NCBI GenBank assembly: GCA_030848925.1
Contig: JANFFA010000004.1
Coordinates: 294,386 to 358,385 of the forward strand
Direction of reading: 5' to 3'
DNA from: Rhodalgimonas zhirmunskyi
GTDB taxonomy: Bacteria > Pseudomonadota > Alphaproteobacteria > Rhodobacterales > Rhodobacteraceae
Length of the DNA: 64,000 bases
A program made the position numbers and the translations under genes. The notes under the pieces were generated by a model. That model was not told the origin of the DNA and ran no database searches. It worked only from the letters and a program-made list of their open reading frames with translations. This document shows positions 47,485 to 55,938 of the stretch, piece after piece. Numbering within the stretch: the stretch's first letter is position 1; every line of letters starts with the position of its first letter.

Positions 47485-48165
47485 ATGAACCGTAACGCCA
47501 CGCATCATATCCCTGATGAAATCATCGAGGCCTACGCCAGCGGCCTCCTGCCGCATGCCTTTTCGGTCGTCGTCGCCGCGCATGTCTCCTTGTGCGACAA
47601 ATGCCGCGCCACCGCCGAAGCTTGCGAAGCTGTGGGCGGTGTCGCGCTCGATCACATCGACGGTGAAGCGCCGGCGCAAGACCTGCGCGCGCGAACGCTT
47701 TCGATGCTTGACGATTTGCCTGACGCAGACCAGACCCACGCGCGCCTTCCGCGCAACCTGCCGATCACGGCCCCACAACCGGCGCGTCGCGGCATCTTTC
47801 CGGGCGCTGTCGCAGCCGAGCTTGGTGATGATGGACCACGCTGGAAATCGCTTGGCGCTGGAATCCGTCAGCAAATTCTCACATCCGGGCCGGATGGAAC
47901 GGTCAGACTGCTCTATATTCCGGCTGGCAAAGCCGTGCCCGATCATGGCCATGGTGGGTTGGAAATGACGCTTGTCCTGCAAGGTAGTTTCTCTGACCAT
48001 ACCGGACACTTCGCAAAGGGCGATGTGCAGGTGGTCGAGGATGATCTTGAGCACACTCCAATCGCGGATGATGGCCCTGCCTGTATCTGTCTTGCCGCGA
48101 CGGATGCCCCACTGCGCTTCAACGCCATGATCCCCCGGCTTTTGCAGCGCGTTTTCCGTATCTGA
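47485..48165 (+). CDS. chrR: Anti-sigma factor ChrR, zinc-binding with cupin domain
   Basis: A zinc-dependent anti-sigma factor of about 226 residues that holds RpoE inactive until singlet oxygen or organic hydroperoxides appear. Numbered from the ATG at 47485, the N-terminal zinc site is H8, H33, C37 and C40 (HVSLCDKC), matching the H-H-C-C ligand set of R. sphaeroides ChrR. The C-terminal cupin has PDHGHGGLEMT and the later LEHTP histidine, the second metal site. ATG at 47473 is an alternative start. It is cotranscribed with rpoE. Confidence 0.9.
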   Translation: MNRNATHHIPDEIIEAYASGLLPHAFSVVVAAHVSLCDKCRATAEACEAVGGVALDHIDGEAPAQDLRARTLSMLDDLPDADQTHARLPRNLPITAPQPARRGIFPGAVAAELGDDGPRWKSLGAGIRQQILTSGPDGTVRLLYIPAGKAVPDHGHGGLEMTLVLQGSFSDHTGHFAKGDVQVVEDDLEHTPIADDGPACICLAATDAPLRFNAMIPRLLQRVFRI

Positions 48166-48284
48166 GAAGGGAGCGGCTCTGCGGCGTCTGCGCGCCACTG
48201 GGGCCAGTCCGCTCTTGCGCCTGTGCGCTTGACGCCCCAAAAAGGCGGCCACCCGCAATCGCTCAGGCAGCTTGATACCCAACC

Positions 48285-49325
48285 GTGCCAATCACTCTCA
48301 CCAGTCTTCGCGCCATTCGCGATCTGCCCTTCGATAGGGTGATCGATGTACGCTCTCCTGCCGAATACGCAGAAGATCACATTCCCGGCGCGATCAACCT
48401 GCCAGCCCTCTCCAACGAAGAGCGCGCCCGCGTTGGAACGATCTACGTGCAACAGGACCGATTTCTTGCGCGTAAGGTCGGCGCAGCGCTGGTCGCACGA
48501 AACGTGGCAGATCACCTTGAACAGCGACTTTCCGAGGAAGATGGTGGATGGCGGCCCTTGGTCTATTGCTGGCGTGGTGGACAGCGCTCTGGCTCGTTCG
48601 CGTCAATTTTGAAGCAGATTGGCTGGCGCGCCGACACGATTGAGGGCGGATATCGCCACTATCGTCAGTTGGTCGTGAAAGCACTCTATGACGATCCGCT
48701 ACCAGTGCGTCTGGTGATCATAGATGGCGGGACCGGCACCGCGAAAACACGCCTATTACACGCGCTTCAGACCGAAGGCGCGCAAATGATTGATCTCGAA
48801 GGGCTCGCCGCACATCGCGGATCGCTTTTCGGACCGCTCTTGGATCAGCCGCAACCGGCACAGAAAGGCTTTGAAAGCGCGCTTGCAATGGAACTGGTCC
48901 GCATGGATCCCAAGCGCACGGTCTTTATCGAAGCTGAAAGCACGCGGATCGGGTCAATCATCTTGCCACCACAACTGGCCGCCGCCATGCGGGCCGCGCC
49001 ACGCCTCAGGATTACGGCGCCTATGGGCGCGCGGGTTTCGCATCTGGTGAGCGAATATGCCGATCTGATCGCAGCCCCGGAAGCGCTGGACAAGGTTCTC
49101 GGTCAATTGGTGCGATATCACGGCCATGCCCGCGTGGCGGACTGGCGCGCGCTGGCAGCTTCGGGTGACATGGCGCAACTGACACGCGAACTGATCGAAC
49201 AGCACTACGATCCGCGCTATGTAAAGATGCCTAAAGGCAGTGAAAGCAACGATCTGCCACTACCTGACCTGACCGTCGAAACCTTGACCAAGGCAGCGCG
49301 ACGCTTGATCGCCGACTACGACTGA
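48285..49325 (+). CDS. mnmH: tRNA 2-selenouridine synthase MnmH
   Basis: Replaces sulfur by selenium in wobble (mnm5)s2U of tRNAs, using selenophosphate from SelD. The 346-residue protein has an N-terminal rhodanese domain with catalytic C95 in YCWRGGQRSG and a C-terminal P-loop domain with IIDGGTGTAKTRLL at about 140-153. The start is a GTG (48285). It converges with selD and their 3' ends overlap by 10 nt, so the enzyme and its selenium donor are neighbours. Confidence 0.93.
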   Translation: MPITLTSLRAIRDLPFDRVIDVRSPAEYAEDHIPGAINLPALSNEERARVGTIYVQQDRFLARKVGAALVARNVADHLEQRLSEEDGGWRPLVYCWRGGQRSGSFASILKQIGWRADTIEGGYRHYRQLVVKALYDDPLPVRLVIIDGGTGTAKTRLLHALQTEGAQMIDLEGLAAHRGSLFGPLLDQPQPAQKGFESALAMELVRMDPKRTVFIEAESTRIGSIILPPQLAAAMRAAPRLRITAPMGARVSHLVSEYADLIAAPEALDKVLGQLVRYHGHARVADWRALAASGDMAQLTRELIEQHYDPRYVKMPKGSESNDLPLPDLTVETLTKAARRLIADYD

Positions 49326-51511
49326 ACCGCCCGGATCACAGACGTGCCGCCGACGATCCGCCCGATCCGCGCCGCGCCATGCCCGGCCTTTTTCAACGCC
49401 TCAAGAAGCACCGCGCACTCGCCCTCATCGACCGAAGCGAGGAAGCCGCCCGCCGTCTGCGGGTCGTGTAACAGCGCGGCGCGCGCGCTGTCTCCTGCGC
49501 CTTCAACCGGGGCTGCATCACGATTTTCCTGCCATATGGTCGAGCGGACGCCTGAGCGCGCAAGCGCTTCGGCGCCCTCATAGAGTGGAATGGCAGTCAG
49601 GTCGATTTCAGCGCCCACGTTCGAGGCGCGACAGATCGCAAGAAGGTGCCCGGCCAAGCCGAAACCCGTCACATCCGTCATCGCGTGAGCGCCGGAAAGG
49701 ATTGCGGCCGCATCGCCCTGTGGACGCTGCAACCCGTCCAGCAGCGCAGCAACATCCCGGCCCGTGGCCATGCCACGCATCTCGCCCGCAAGAATCGTAC
49801 CGCTGCCAATCGGTCGCGTGAGGATCAGGACATCCCCCACGCGCGCACCCGCGTTCGAAATCGCCTTCTCTTCCAAAAGCCCTGTAAGGGTAAACCCGAG
49901 GCTCATCTCGGCCCCCATCGTGGAATGTCCGCCCACAAGCTCGGCACCAGCGTCACGCAGCACCGCGCCCGCGGCATCCATGATTTCGGCCATGGTTCGT
50001 GCCTGCAAGGGCGCTGACATGCGCGGCAGAGTGATCGATGCAAGTGCGGCCTGTGGTTCTGCCCCCATGGCCCATACATCGCCCAGCGCATGTAAGGCCG
50101 TGATCCGGGCCTGCACCGCGTAATCCGAAGTAAACGCGCGCAAATGATCGGTCGTCAGCACTTGTTTTCGCTGGCCGATTTCAAGGATCGCCGCGTCATC
50201 CCCGGGGCCGGTGATGACATCTGGCCGCGCCAACGCCGGCTGATGTCCAAGGATGTCAGCCAACGTTCCGGGCGCGACCTTGCTCCCGCAACCACCGCAA
50301 AGCGGTTGCGCATCGGCATCCCCACCGGACGCACGCAGGCGCGGCAAGCGGGTTTCGGACATCTGGGGGAAGTCCTTAAATTGTGACATGAATTTCTGGT
50401 CGATCTGGTCTTTCCACCGCCACAACAGCGGGCCAGAGAAAACAGTCCCGAACTTTTCGGCCAAGGCTGACTTACCCCCCAGCGAAATGAGCTTGAGGTA
50501 ATCGCGCTGCGGCTTGAAAGGCCGCGTCTTACGGTCAGAAAGAACGGCACGAATATTCTGGAAAAGAACAGGTGCCTCACGCACAGCATAAACACCGGCC
50601 TTGGCCAGCGGCCGTGGGTCAAAATGCGCACAGTCGCCTGCGGCGAAGAGCGTTTCATACCCCGGCACGCGCAGGTCCGCCCCGATCCTAAGAAAGCCGT
50701 CATCGCTTGTCGGTAAATCGCAATCCGCCAGCCATTCATAAGCGCGCGCCCCCGCCGAGCCGACGGTGAACGCGCTCTCAATCCGGGTGCCATCATCCAG
50801 ATGTACGCAGTCGGCTTCGATACGCACGGCGCGCGCGCCAGTCAGGACAGTCACGCCTTGGGCCCTCAATTTTTGCTCAAGGCGCCTCCGCGCTTTAGGG
50901 GTGTTCGCCGCGATCACAGGCCCCGCTTCAATCAGGTTGACCCGTGCCTCTCCCGCGCGCGCCTTGAGCGCATGGGCCATTGCCATCGCAATTTCTATCC
51001 CGGCGATGCCACCGCCGATCACCGTCGCTTCGGGGGGCCTGTCTCCCGCCTCGACCCGGCGCAGGAATTCATCCCATGCCGCCGCATAAGGGCCCAACGG
51101 CTTGACCGCGATCGCGTGTTCCGAAAAGCCCTCGATCCCCGGCATTTTGGCATGGATGCCAATATCGATCGATGCAACATCATAGGCGATCTCGCGCGGC
51201 TCGATCACGCCTCCTTCGACTGTAATGGTTTGCGCAACCGCATCGATTGAAGTTGCCCTGCCCCTCACCAGACGCGCGCCAGCAAAGCGGCAAAGCCTCA
51301 CCAGATCAATTTCAAGCGCATCGCGAGCGTAGTGCCCCGCGACATGACCGGGCAACATGCCTGTATAGGGGGCCGACGGGTTCGGATCGATCACCGTGAC
51401 ACGCGCGCCTGGCAATGGGTTCATCCCCCACATCCGAAGCGCCAAAGCATGTGCATGCCCTCCCCCGACGAAAACGAGGTCGCGTGTCAGCGGCAGTGGC
51501 GCATTCATCAT
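49316..51511 (-). CDS. selD: Selenide, water dikinase SelD fused to an N-terminal FAD oxidoreductase
   Basis: A 731-residue two-domain protein. Residues 1 to about 385 form a pyridine-nucleotide-disulfide-oxidoreductase-like flavoprotein with LVFVGGGHAHALAL, VIGGGIAGIEIAMAMAH and LFAAGDCAHFDPRPLAKAG. Residues from about 400 form SelD, with the active-site LCGGCGSKVAP where C408 aligns with the essential Cys17 of E. coli SelD and S410 replaces the second Cys. SelD makes selenophosphate from selenide and ATP. The flavoprotein part may reduce a selenium species; this is inference. Confidence 0.92.
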   Translation of the reverse strand: MMNAPLPLTRDLVFVGGGHAHALALRMWGMNPLPGARVTVIDPNPSAPYTGMLPGHVAGHYARDALEIDLVRLCRFAGARLVRGRATSIDAVAQTITVEGGVIEPREIAYDVASIDIGIHAKMPGIEGFSEHAIAVKPLGPYAAAWDEFLRRVEAGDRPPEATVIGGGIAGIEIAMAMAHALKARAGEARVNLIEAGPVIAANTPKARRRLEQKLRAQGVTVLTGARAVRIEADCVHLDDGTRIESAFTVGSAGARAYEWLADCDLPTSDDGFLRIGADLRVPGYETLFAAGDCAHFDPRPLAKAGVYAVREAPVLFQNIRAVLSDRKTRPFKPQRDYLKLISLGGKSALAEKFGTVFSGPLLWRWKDQIDQKFMSQFKDFPQMSETRLPRLRASGGDADAQPLCGGCGSKVAPGTLADILGHQPALARPDVITGPGDDAAILEIGQRKQVLTTDHLRAFTSDYAVQARITALHALGDVWAMGAEPQAALASITLPRMSAPLQARTMAEIMDAAGAVLRDAGAELVGGHSTMGAEMSLGFTLTGLLEEKAISNAGARVGDVLILTRPIGSGTILAGEMRGMATGRDVAALLDGLQRPQGDAAAILSGAHAMTDVTGFGLAGHLLAICRASNVGAEIDLTAIPLYEGAEALARSGVRSTIWQENRDAAPVEGAGDSARAALLHDPQTAGGFLASVDEGECAVLLEALKKAGHGAARIGRIVGGTSVIRAVQS

Positions 51512-51699
51512 GTCAGGGCCTTTCGCAAGCTCAGGTCTTGCCTATGACAGTTTACGTGCATGGAAAAGGCGCGGCCCTGTCGCAGGGTATGAATTGGCTG
51601 TGATTGGGCCGCGGCCAATAGGTTTCGCATTGGAATTAGAAGCGCTGAAAGAAACACCGCAATTTCGCTATACGCTCCCTGCAAAAGAGCCAACCGGAC

Positions 51700-52665
51700 T
51701 TAGAGCAGCCGCAACGCATCGCCCAATTCGGGCCATTCCTCAATCGCGGGATTGATAACGGTATCGCGCAGGATAGGCTTGAGCGTTTCAACAACTTGGG
51801 CGGGCAGATCCTGCAACATTCCCGCGCGAGCGATCAGGGCGATCCGCCGTTTGAGTGGCGGCACAGGCAAGGTGACTACGTCGATCTGCTCCGCAAAACG
51901 ATGCGCTCGCATAAGCGCCAATGGCGAAAGAACAGTCCAACCGGTCCCCTGCGCCACCATGGCTAGGATCGCGTGATAGCTATCAATTTCGAACTGATGG
52001 CCCGGCCGCATTCCGTGCTGTGCCAGATGCCCTGCGATAAGCCGCCCCATCCAGTGGCGCGTTGAATACTGCACCAGCGGCAAAGCCATAAGTTGCGCGG
52101 CGACATCGCCACTCGGCTCAACCGCACCGCGCGGCACGACCGCTGCGAACCCGTCTTCCAGAAGCGGGTGAACTTCCATCCAAGGTTCTGCGAGCCCCAC
52201 TTCCGCCGCGATGATCATATCGAGCGCCCGCGCATCGAGTTGACCGTAAAGGGTATGGCTCGCCCCGGTTTCAAGCAGGAACTGGCAGCGATCAAGCTCT
52301 TCCGCCATGCGAGTCAGTAGCCTTGGCGTCACGTCGGCTTCGAAATCTTCGATGACACCAAGGCGAAATCGCGTCAGCGCGCTCATATCCCGCATTGCCA
52401 ATTCGGCCTGCGCCTGCGCCGCCTCGTCAAGAATGATAGACGCGCGCCGCCTGAGAATCTCTCCTGCTGGGGTCAACCGGACAGGCCGCTCGTTACGAAC
52501 AAGCAGGGACGCGCCAAGCGCGGCTTCAAGATTTGTCAACTGCTGCGAAACCGCCGAGGGCGATGCCCCTAGCCGCCGCGCAGCAGCTGAGATCGATCGC
52601 TCTTCGGCTGTGGCCACGAATACCTCAATCCCCCAAAGGGTGATCTTGCCGGTGCTCGTGACCAT
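51700..52665 (-). CDS. LysR-family transcriptional regulator
   Basis: A 321-residue regulator with an N-terminal winged helix-turn-helix (AARRLGASPSAVSQQLTNLEAALGASLLVR in pieces around residues 28-57) and a periplasmic-binding-like effector domain (about 95-300). The effector and target genes are unknown. It is not divergent from an obvious target. The nearest genes are selD and phaR on the same strand; only 4 bp separate it from phaR's stop, so phaR and this gene may be cotranscribed. Confidence 0.9.
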   Translation of the reverse strand: MVTSTGKITLWGIEVFVATAEERSISAAARRLGASPSAVSQQLTNLEAALGASLLVRNERPVRLTPAGEILRRRASIILDEAAQAQAELAMRDMSALTRFRLGVIEDFEADVTPRLLTRMAEELDRCQFLLETGASHTLYGQLDARALDMIIAAEVGLAEPWMEVHPLLEDGFAAVVPRGAVEPSGDVAAQLMALPLVQYSTRHWMGRLIAGHLAQHGMRPGHQFEIDSYHAILAMVAQGTGWTVLSPLALMRAHRFAEQIDVVTLPVPPLKRRIALIARAGMLQDLPAQVVETLKPILRDTVINPAIEEWPELGDALRLL

Positions 52666-52669
52666 TTTT

Positions 52670-53257
52670 TTACTTGCCGAGCTTCGAAAGCTTGGTCTGG
52701 AGATCGGCCAACTGCGCCTTGATTTCGTCTAGGTTTTCCGCACCGGATTTAGCTGAGGCGCCCTTGTCCGCTTTGTCACCCGCCATCGGCGCCGTTGTGC
52801 CCAGACCGCTACCGGGCTGGCCCCATGCTCCGGCCATCGCTTTCAAGAAAGCTTCTTGCTGCGCCTGCATCGCCTCGAAACCGGGCATCTGCGCCATGGG
52901 GTTCATCGCCCCCATGTTCTCCATCACCTTCGACTGGCCATCGCGCAGCATCTCGAAACTTGCCTGCAAGAATTGCGGCACGACACTTGTGGCTTGGGTC
53001 GTGTATGATCTTACAAGATCATTCAGAACCGAAACCGGCAAAACGCTTTCGCCACGGCTTTCATGTTCGGCGATGATCTGAAGCAGGTACTGCCGTGTAA
53101 GGTCGTCCCCTGTCTTCAGGTCAACGATCTGCACTTCCCGCCCATCCCGGATAAAGCCCGAGATGTCTTCCAGCGTCACATAATCGCTGGTTTCCGTATT
53201 ATAGAGCCTGCGGCTTGCGTAACGCTTGATCAAAAGCGGTTTTTCAGTATCGGCCAT
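52670..53257 (-). CDS. phaR: Polyhydroxyalkanoate synthesis repressor PhaR
   Basis: DNA- and PHA-granule-binding repressor that releases phasin genes when polymer is present. The 195-residue protein has the PHB_acc N-terminal domain (LIKRYASRRLYNTETSDYVTLEDI, about residues 8-31) followed by the accumulation-regulatory domain with LVRSYTTQATSVVPQFLQASFEML, and a low-complexity Lys/Ala/Gly C-terminus. A TGCAGCAATGCAG motif just upstream of its start suggests autoregulation. Confidence 0.92.
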   Translation of the reverse strand: MADTEKPLLIKRYASRRLYNTETSDYVTLEDISGFIRDGREVQIVDLKTGDDLTRQYLLQIIAEHESRGESVLPVSVLNDLVRSYTTQATSVVPQFLQASFEMLRDGQSKVMENMGAMNPMAQMPGFEAMQAQQEAFLKAMAGAWGQPGSGLGTTAPMAGDKADKGASAKSGAENLDEIKAQLADLQTKLSKLGK

Positions 53258-53275
53258 GCAATTTCCTCCCCGAGA

Positions 53276-53292
53276 AATGCAGCAATGCAGAA
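53276..53292 (-). promoter_or_regulatory. TGC-rich candidate PhaR site upstream of phaR
   Basis: A direct repeat ATGCAGCAATGCAG about 20 bp upstream of the phaR start. It has the TGC/GCA character of PhaR targets but is not a clean palindrome, so it is the weakest of the three candidate sites. Confidence 0.4.
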
Positions 53293-53310
53293 AACCTTAC
53301 GCGCTCGCAG

Positions 53311-53345
53311 AAAAAAAACAAGGGCGAGCCGCAATGGCTCGCCCT
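53311..53345 (-). terminator. Rho-independent terminator of phaP
   Basis: Perfect 10-bp arms AGGGCGAGCC/GGCTCGCCCT (53321-53330, 53336-53345) with a 5-nt loop; on the minus strand the stem is followed by TG and eight T residues. It lies 60 bp past the phasin stop. Confidence 0.9.
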
Positions 53346-53405
53346 CGACAGGTCTGCGCCCAAAAAGTTGGGAGGAGAGGGATATGGGCGCAAGATCCCG
53401 TTGTC

Positions 53406-53849
53406 TTACTTCGCGGTTGCTTTCTTGGCAGCCGAAGTCACGTCGTCGGTGGCCTTTTTCATCGCAGCCGACGCTTCTTCGCCCATGTCCTTGCCGACAG
53501 CCATCATCAGTTCAACGGTGTCCATCTGAACTTTCTTGGCGATCTCGGCGAAAGCAGCCATATGCTCGGCGGCGCTTTCAGCGCTGGCCGATGCGAAATC
53601 GGTCATTGCCTTGGCGTAGTCGGCCGGCTCTTTCTGGACTTTGGTCATTTCCGAGAACTTGGCGAGGGTTTCTTTGGTCCACTTCGACGAGATCTCGGCC
53701 GATTTTTCTGCCGCGTCGACAGCAACCGAAGCCAGCTTCTCGTTCAGCGAAGCCTGGTTCTTGAAGCTTTTTTCAAAAGCGGCGGTGTCGACGGGGAATG
53801 CGCCCATCATGTCTTTCATCATAGCGGTGAAGTCTTGGGTCTTAGCCAT
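53406..53849 (-). CDS. phaP: Phasin (PHA granule-associated protein)
   Basis: A 147-residue amphipathic, almost entirely helical protein of the phasin family that coats polyhydroxyalkanoate granules and limits their size. The composition is Ala/Lys/Glu/Met-rich with FEKSFKNQASLNEKLASVAVD and ISSKWTKETLAKFSEMTKVQ typical of phasins, and a Lys/Ala tail. It lies between phaR and phaC, has a perfect PhaR palindrome upstream, and ends at a strong terminator. Confidence 0.9.
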   Translation of the reverse strand: MAKTQDFTAMMKDMMGAFPVDTAAFEKSFKNQASLNEKLASVAVDAAEKSAEISSKWTKETLAKFSEMTKVQKEPADYAKAMTDFASASAESAAEHMAAFAEIAKKVQMDTVELMMAVGKDMGEEASAAMKKATDDVTSAAKKATAK

Positions 53850-53920
53850 TGGTCAGGTTCCTTGCGGGTTTGCGTAGTGCGGGAACATCCCCGCTTTTCT
53901 GCGTCTGCAAAGAATATAGA

Positions 53921-53970
53921 TGCTGCACCGCAGCATTTCAAGAATTTTCTGCGCTGCAGCAAAAATGCAG
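53921..53970 (-). promoter_or_regulatory. PhaR operator cluster upstream of phaP
   Basis: A perfect palindrome TGCTGC-ACC-GCAGCA (53921-53935) is followed by a second TGC-rich block CTGCGCTGCAG...TGCAG (53949-53970). PhaR of Paracoccus and Rhodobacter binds CTGC-N3-GCAG-type sequences at this location, so repression of phasin transcription is expected. Confidence 0.65.
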
Positions 53971-53984
53971 AAATCTCAGGATGT

Positions 53985-55811
53985 TCAGACCGCCGGCCGT
54001 GCCCGCACGTATGTTCCCGGGGCCGGAGCCAGCGGCTTGTAGGTCGAATCACCTGGCTGTCGAGCCGGAACCTTCTTGCCTGAGCGCTTGCGCAACCAAC
54101 TTTCCCACCGCGGCCACCAAGAGCCTTCATGGAAGGTCGCCTGTGCCCGCCAGTCGTCATGGCCAAGGCTTAGATCGTCGTTGGTATAATGCCCGTACTT
54201 CTTCTTGGTTGGCGGGTTGATGATGCCCGCCACGTGGCCGGATTGGCTCAGGATGAAGGTCTTGTTGTCCGACCCCATCTGCTGCACTCCGCGGTAGCAA
54301 TCCTTCCACGCGGCGATATGATCCGTCTCGCATGTGATCGCACAGATCGGCACTTTTACGTCGCGGATGTGCACCGTTTCACCCAGAAGTGGGAAGCCCC
54401 CCTCTTCGCCATCTTTCACGAACTGGTTCTTCTGACAGAGACCACGCAGGTATTGTCTCGTCATACGCGCCGGAAGATTGGTGCTGTCGCCGTTCCAGAA
54501 GAGCAAATCAAACGCCGGCGGCGTCTCGCCCATCATGTAGCTCTTGATTGCGGGCTGATAGATCAGGTCGTTCGACCGCAGGAAGCTCATGGTGCGGCTC
54601 ATGATAAACGAGCGCAGCACGCCGAATTCCTCCACCTCTTCCTCGATTCCGTCGATAAAATCGTCTTGCAGGAAAGGTACGAATTCGCCCTGCTCGCTGA
54701 AATCAGTGAGAGCCGTGAAAAGCGTGGCCGACTTCACCGATGTGTCGCCCCGCTTTTTCATCAACGCTAGTGTCAGGTTCAGGGTCGTTCCCGCAATGCA
54801 ATAGCCGACCGCATTAACCTGTTTTTCGCCTGTGATGTCCTTGACGACGCGTATTGCTTCAAGAAACCCTTCATCAACATATTCATCCAGCCCCACATCG
54901 CGGTATTCGGGGCCCGGGTTGATCCAGCTGACCACGAAAAGTGTGTAGCCCTGATCCACGACATACTTGATCAGACTGTTTTCAGGCTTCAGATCCATGA
55001 TGTAGAATTTGTTGATCCAAGGCGGAAAGATGATCAGCGGTGTCTTGTGCACCTCGTCCGTTGTCGGCGTGTACTGGATAAGTTCCATCATCCGGTTCCG
55101 ATAAACCACCTCGCCCGCGGTGGTGGCCACGTTGCGGCCCAACTCGAACGCCTTCTCATCTGCCAGCGTGACCAGCATCTCGCCCTGATTGCGCTCAAGG
55201 TCGGCAACCAGGTTCTCCAGCCCTTTCACCAATGATTCGCCCTCGGTCTCGACCGCCTTTTCCAGTGCGTCCGGGTTCGTCCCAAGAAAATTGGTAGGGC
55301 TCAGCATGTCGATGATCTGGCGACTGAAGTATCTCAGGCGCTTTCGATCGGTCTCTTCCACCCCCTCGGCCGCCTCGACTGCCTGCTCAATTGCCTCAGC
55401 GTTAAGTTGATACTGGCGCTTGACGTAGTTGAAATAGGGATGGGTCTTCCAAAGTGGGTTGGCAAACCGTCGGTCGGCCGGGCCATCATCCTCGGGGGCG
55501 CGCAACTCGCCTTTCATAAGTTGCTGTTGCGCCTCCATGAAATGCTTTACCGATTGCCCCCAGTATTCAAGCTGATGTTCAAAAAGCTTGGCGGGATTAT
55601 GCATCCATTCCTGCCAATAGGCCCCGGCCGCGCGGGCAAAAAGCTCCTGATCCGGGCCGCTCAAGGCCGAGTTCGCCGGCTTGCGATGCGAAAGCGCTGC
55701 GATCAACCGCTGTGACAGTTCTTCGACCCGCGCCAAATTCGCGTTCATCGCAGTGATTGTTTCTGCGGCCGCTTCACCTTCGATTGGTGATTTGCTGTCT
55801 TTTGTTGTCAT
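53985..55811 (-). CDS. phaC: Class I polyhydroxyalkanoate synthase PhaC
   Basis: Polymerises 3-hydroxyacyl-CoA into PHA at the granule surface. The 608-residue protein has the PHA synthase N-terminal domain (NPLWKTHPYFNYVKRQYQL) and an alpha/beta-hydrolase core with the lipase-like box GYCIAGT containing the catalytic Cys. The C-terminal LFWNGDSTNLPARMTRQYL and SGHVAGIINPP carry the expected Asp and His. I use the ATG at 55809-55811; the upstream TTG is less likely. It is divergent from phaZ over 127 bp holding a PhaR palindrome. Confidence 0.94.
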   Translation of the reverse strand: MTTKDSKSPIEGEAAAETITAMNANLARVEELSQRLIAALSHRKPANSALSGPDQELFARAAGAYWQEWMHNPAKLFEHQLEYWGQSVKHFMEAQQQLMKGELRAPEDDGPADRRFANPLWKTHPYFNYVKRQYQLNAEAIEQAVEAAEGVEETDRKRLRYFSRQIIDMLSPTNFLGTNPDALEKAVETEGESLVKGLENLVADLERNQGEMLVTLADEKAFELGRNVATTAGEVVYRNRMMELIQYTPTTDEVHKTPLIIFPPWINKFYIMDLKPENSLIKYVVDQGYTLFVVSWINPGPEYRDVGLDEYVDEGFLEAIRVVKDITGEKQVNAVGYCIAGTTLNLTLALMKKRGDTSVKSATLFTALTDFSEQGEFVPFLQDDFIDGIEEEVEEFGVLRSFIMSRTMSFLRSNDLIYQPAIKSYMMGETPPAFDLLFWNGDSTNLPARMTRQYLRGLCQKNQFVKDGEEGGFPLLGETVHIRDVKVPICAITCETDHIAAWKDCYRGVQQMGSDNKTFILSQSGHVAGIINPPTKKKYGHYTNDDLSLGHDDWRAQATFHEGSWWPRWESWLRKRSGKKVPARQPGDSTYKPLAPAPGTYVRARPAV

Positions 55812-55832
55812 CTTAAACAATTGCCTCTATCT

Positions 55833-55847
55833 TGCTGCTATGCAGCA
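55833..55847. promoter_or_regulatory. PhaR palindrome between phaC and phaZ
   Basis: TGCTGC-TAT-GCAGCA is a perfect inverted repeat with the same half-sites and 3-nt spacer as the phaP operator. It lies 22 bp from the phaC start and 92 bp from phaZ, so it could control either or both genes. Confidence 0.65.
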
Positions 55848-55938
55848 TAATGCACCGCGCGGTCGGAGGGGGCGTTCGGGGCAAAGCAACAAAAGGGCAG
55901 CCTCGCCAATGCGGCCCGCAATGGTTTAGGAGACGCGT

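Noticed and set aside
46885..48291. A 468-residue minus-strand frame over rpoE-chrR
   Set aside because: Both sense genes carry clear family motifs and the antisense frame does not.
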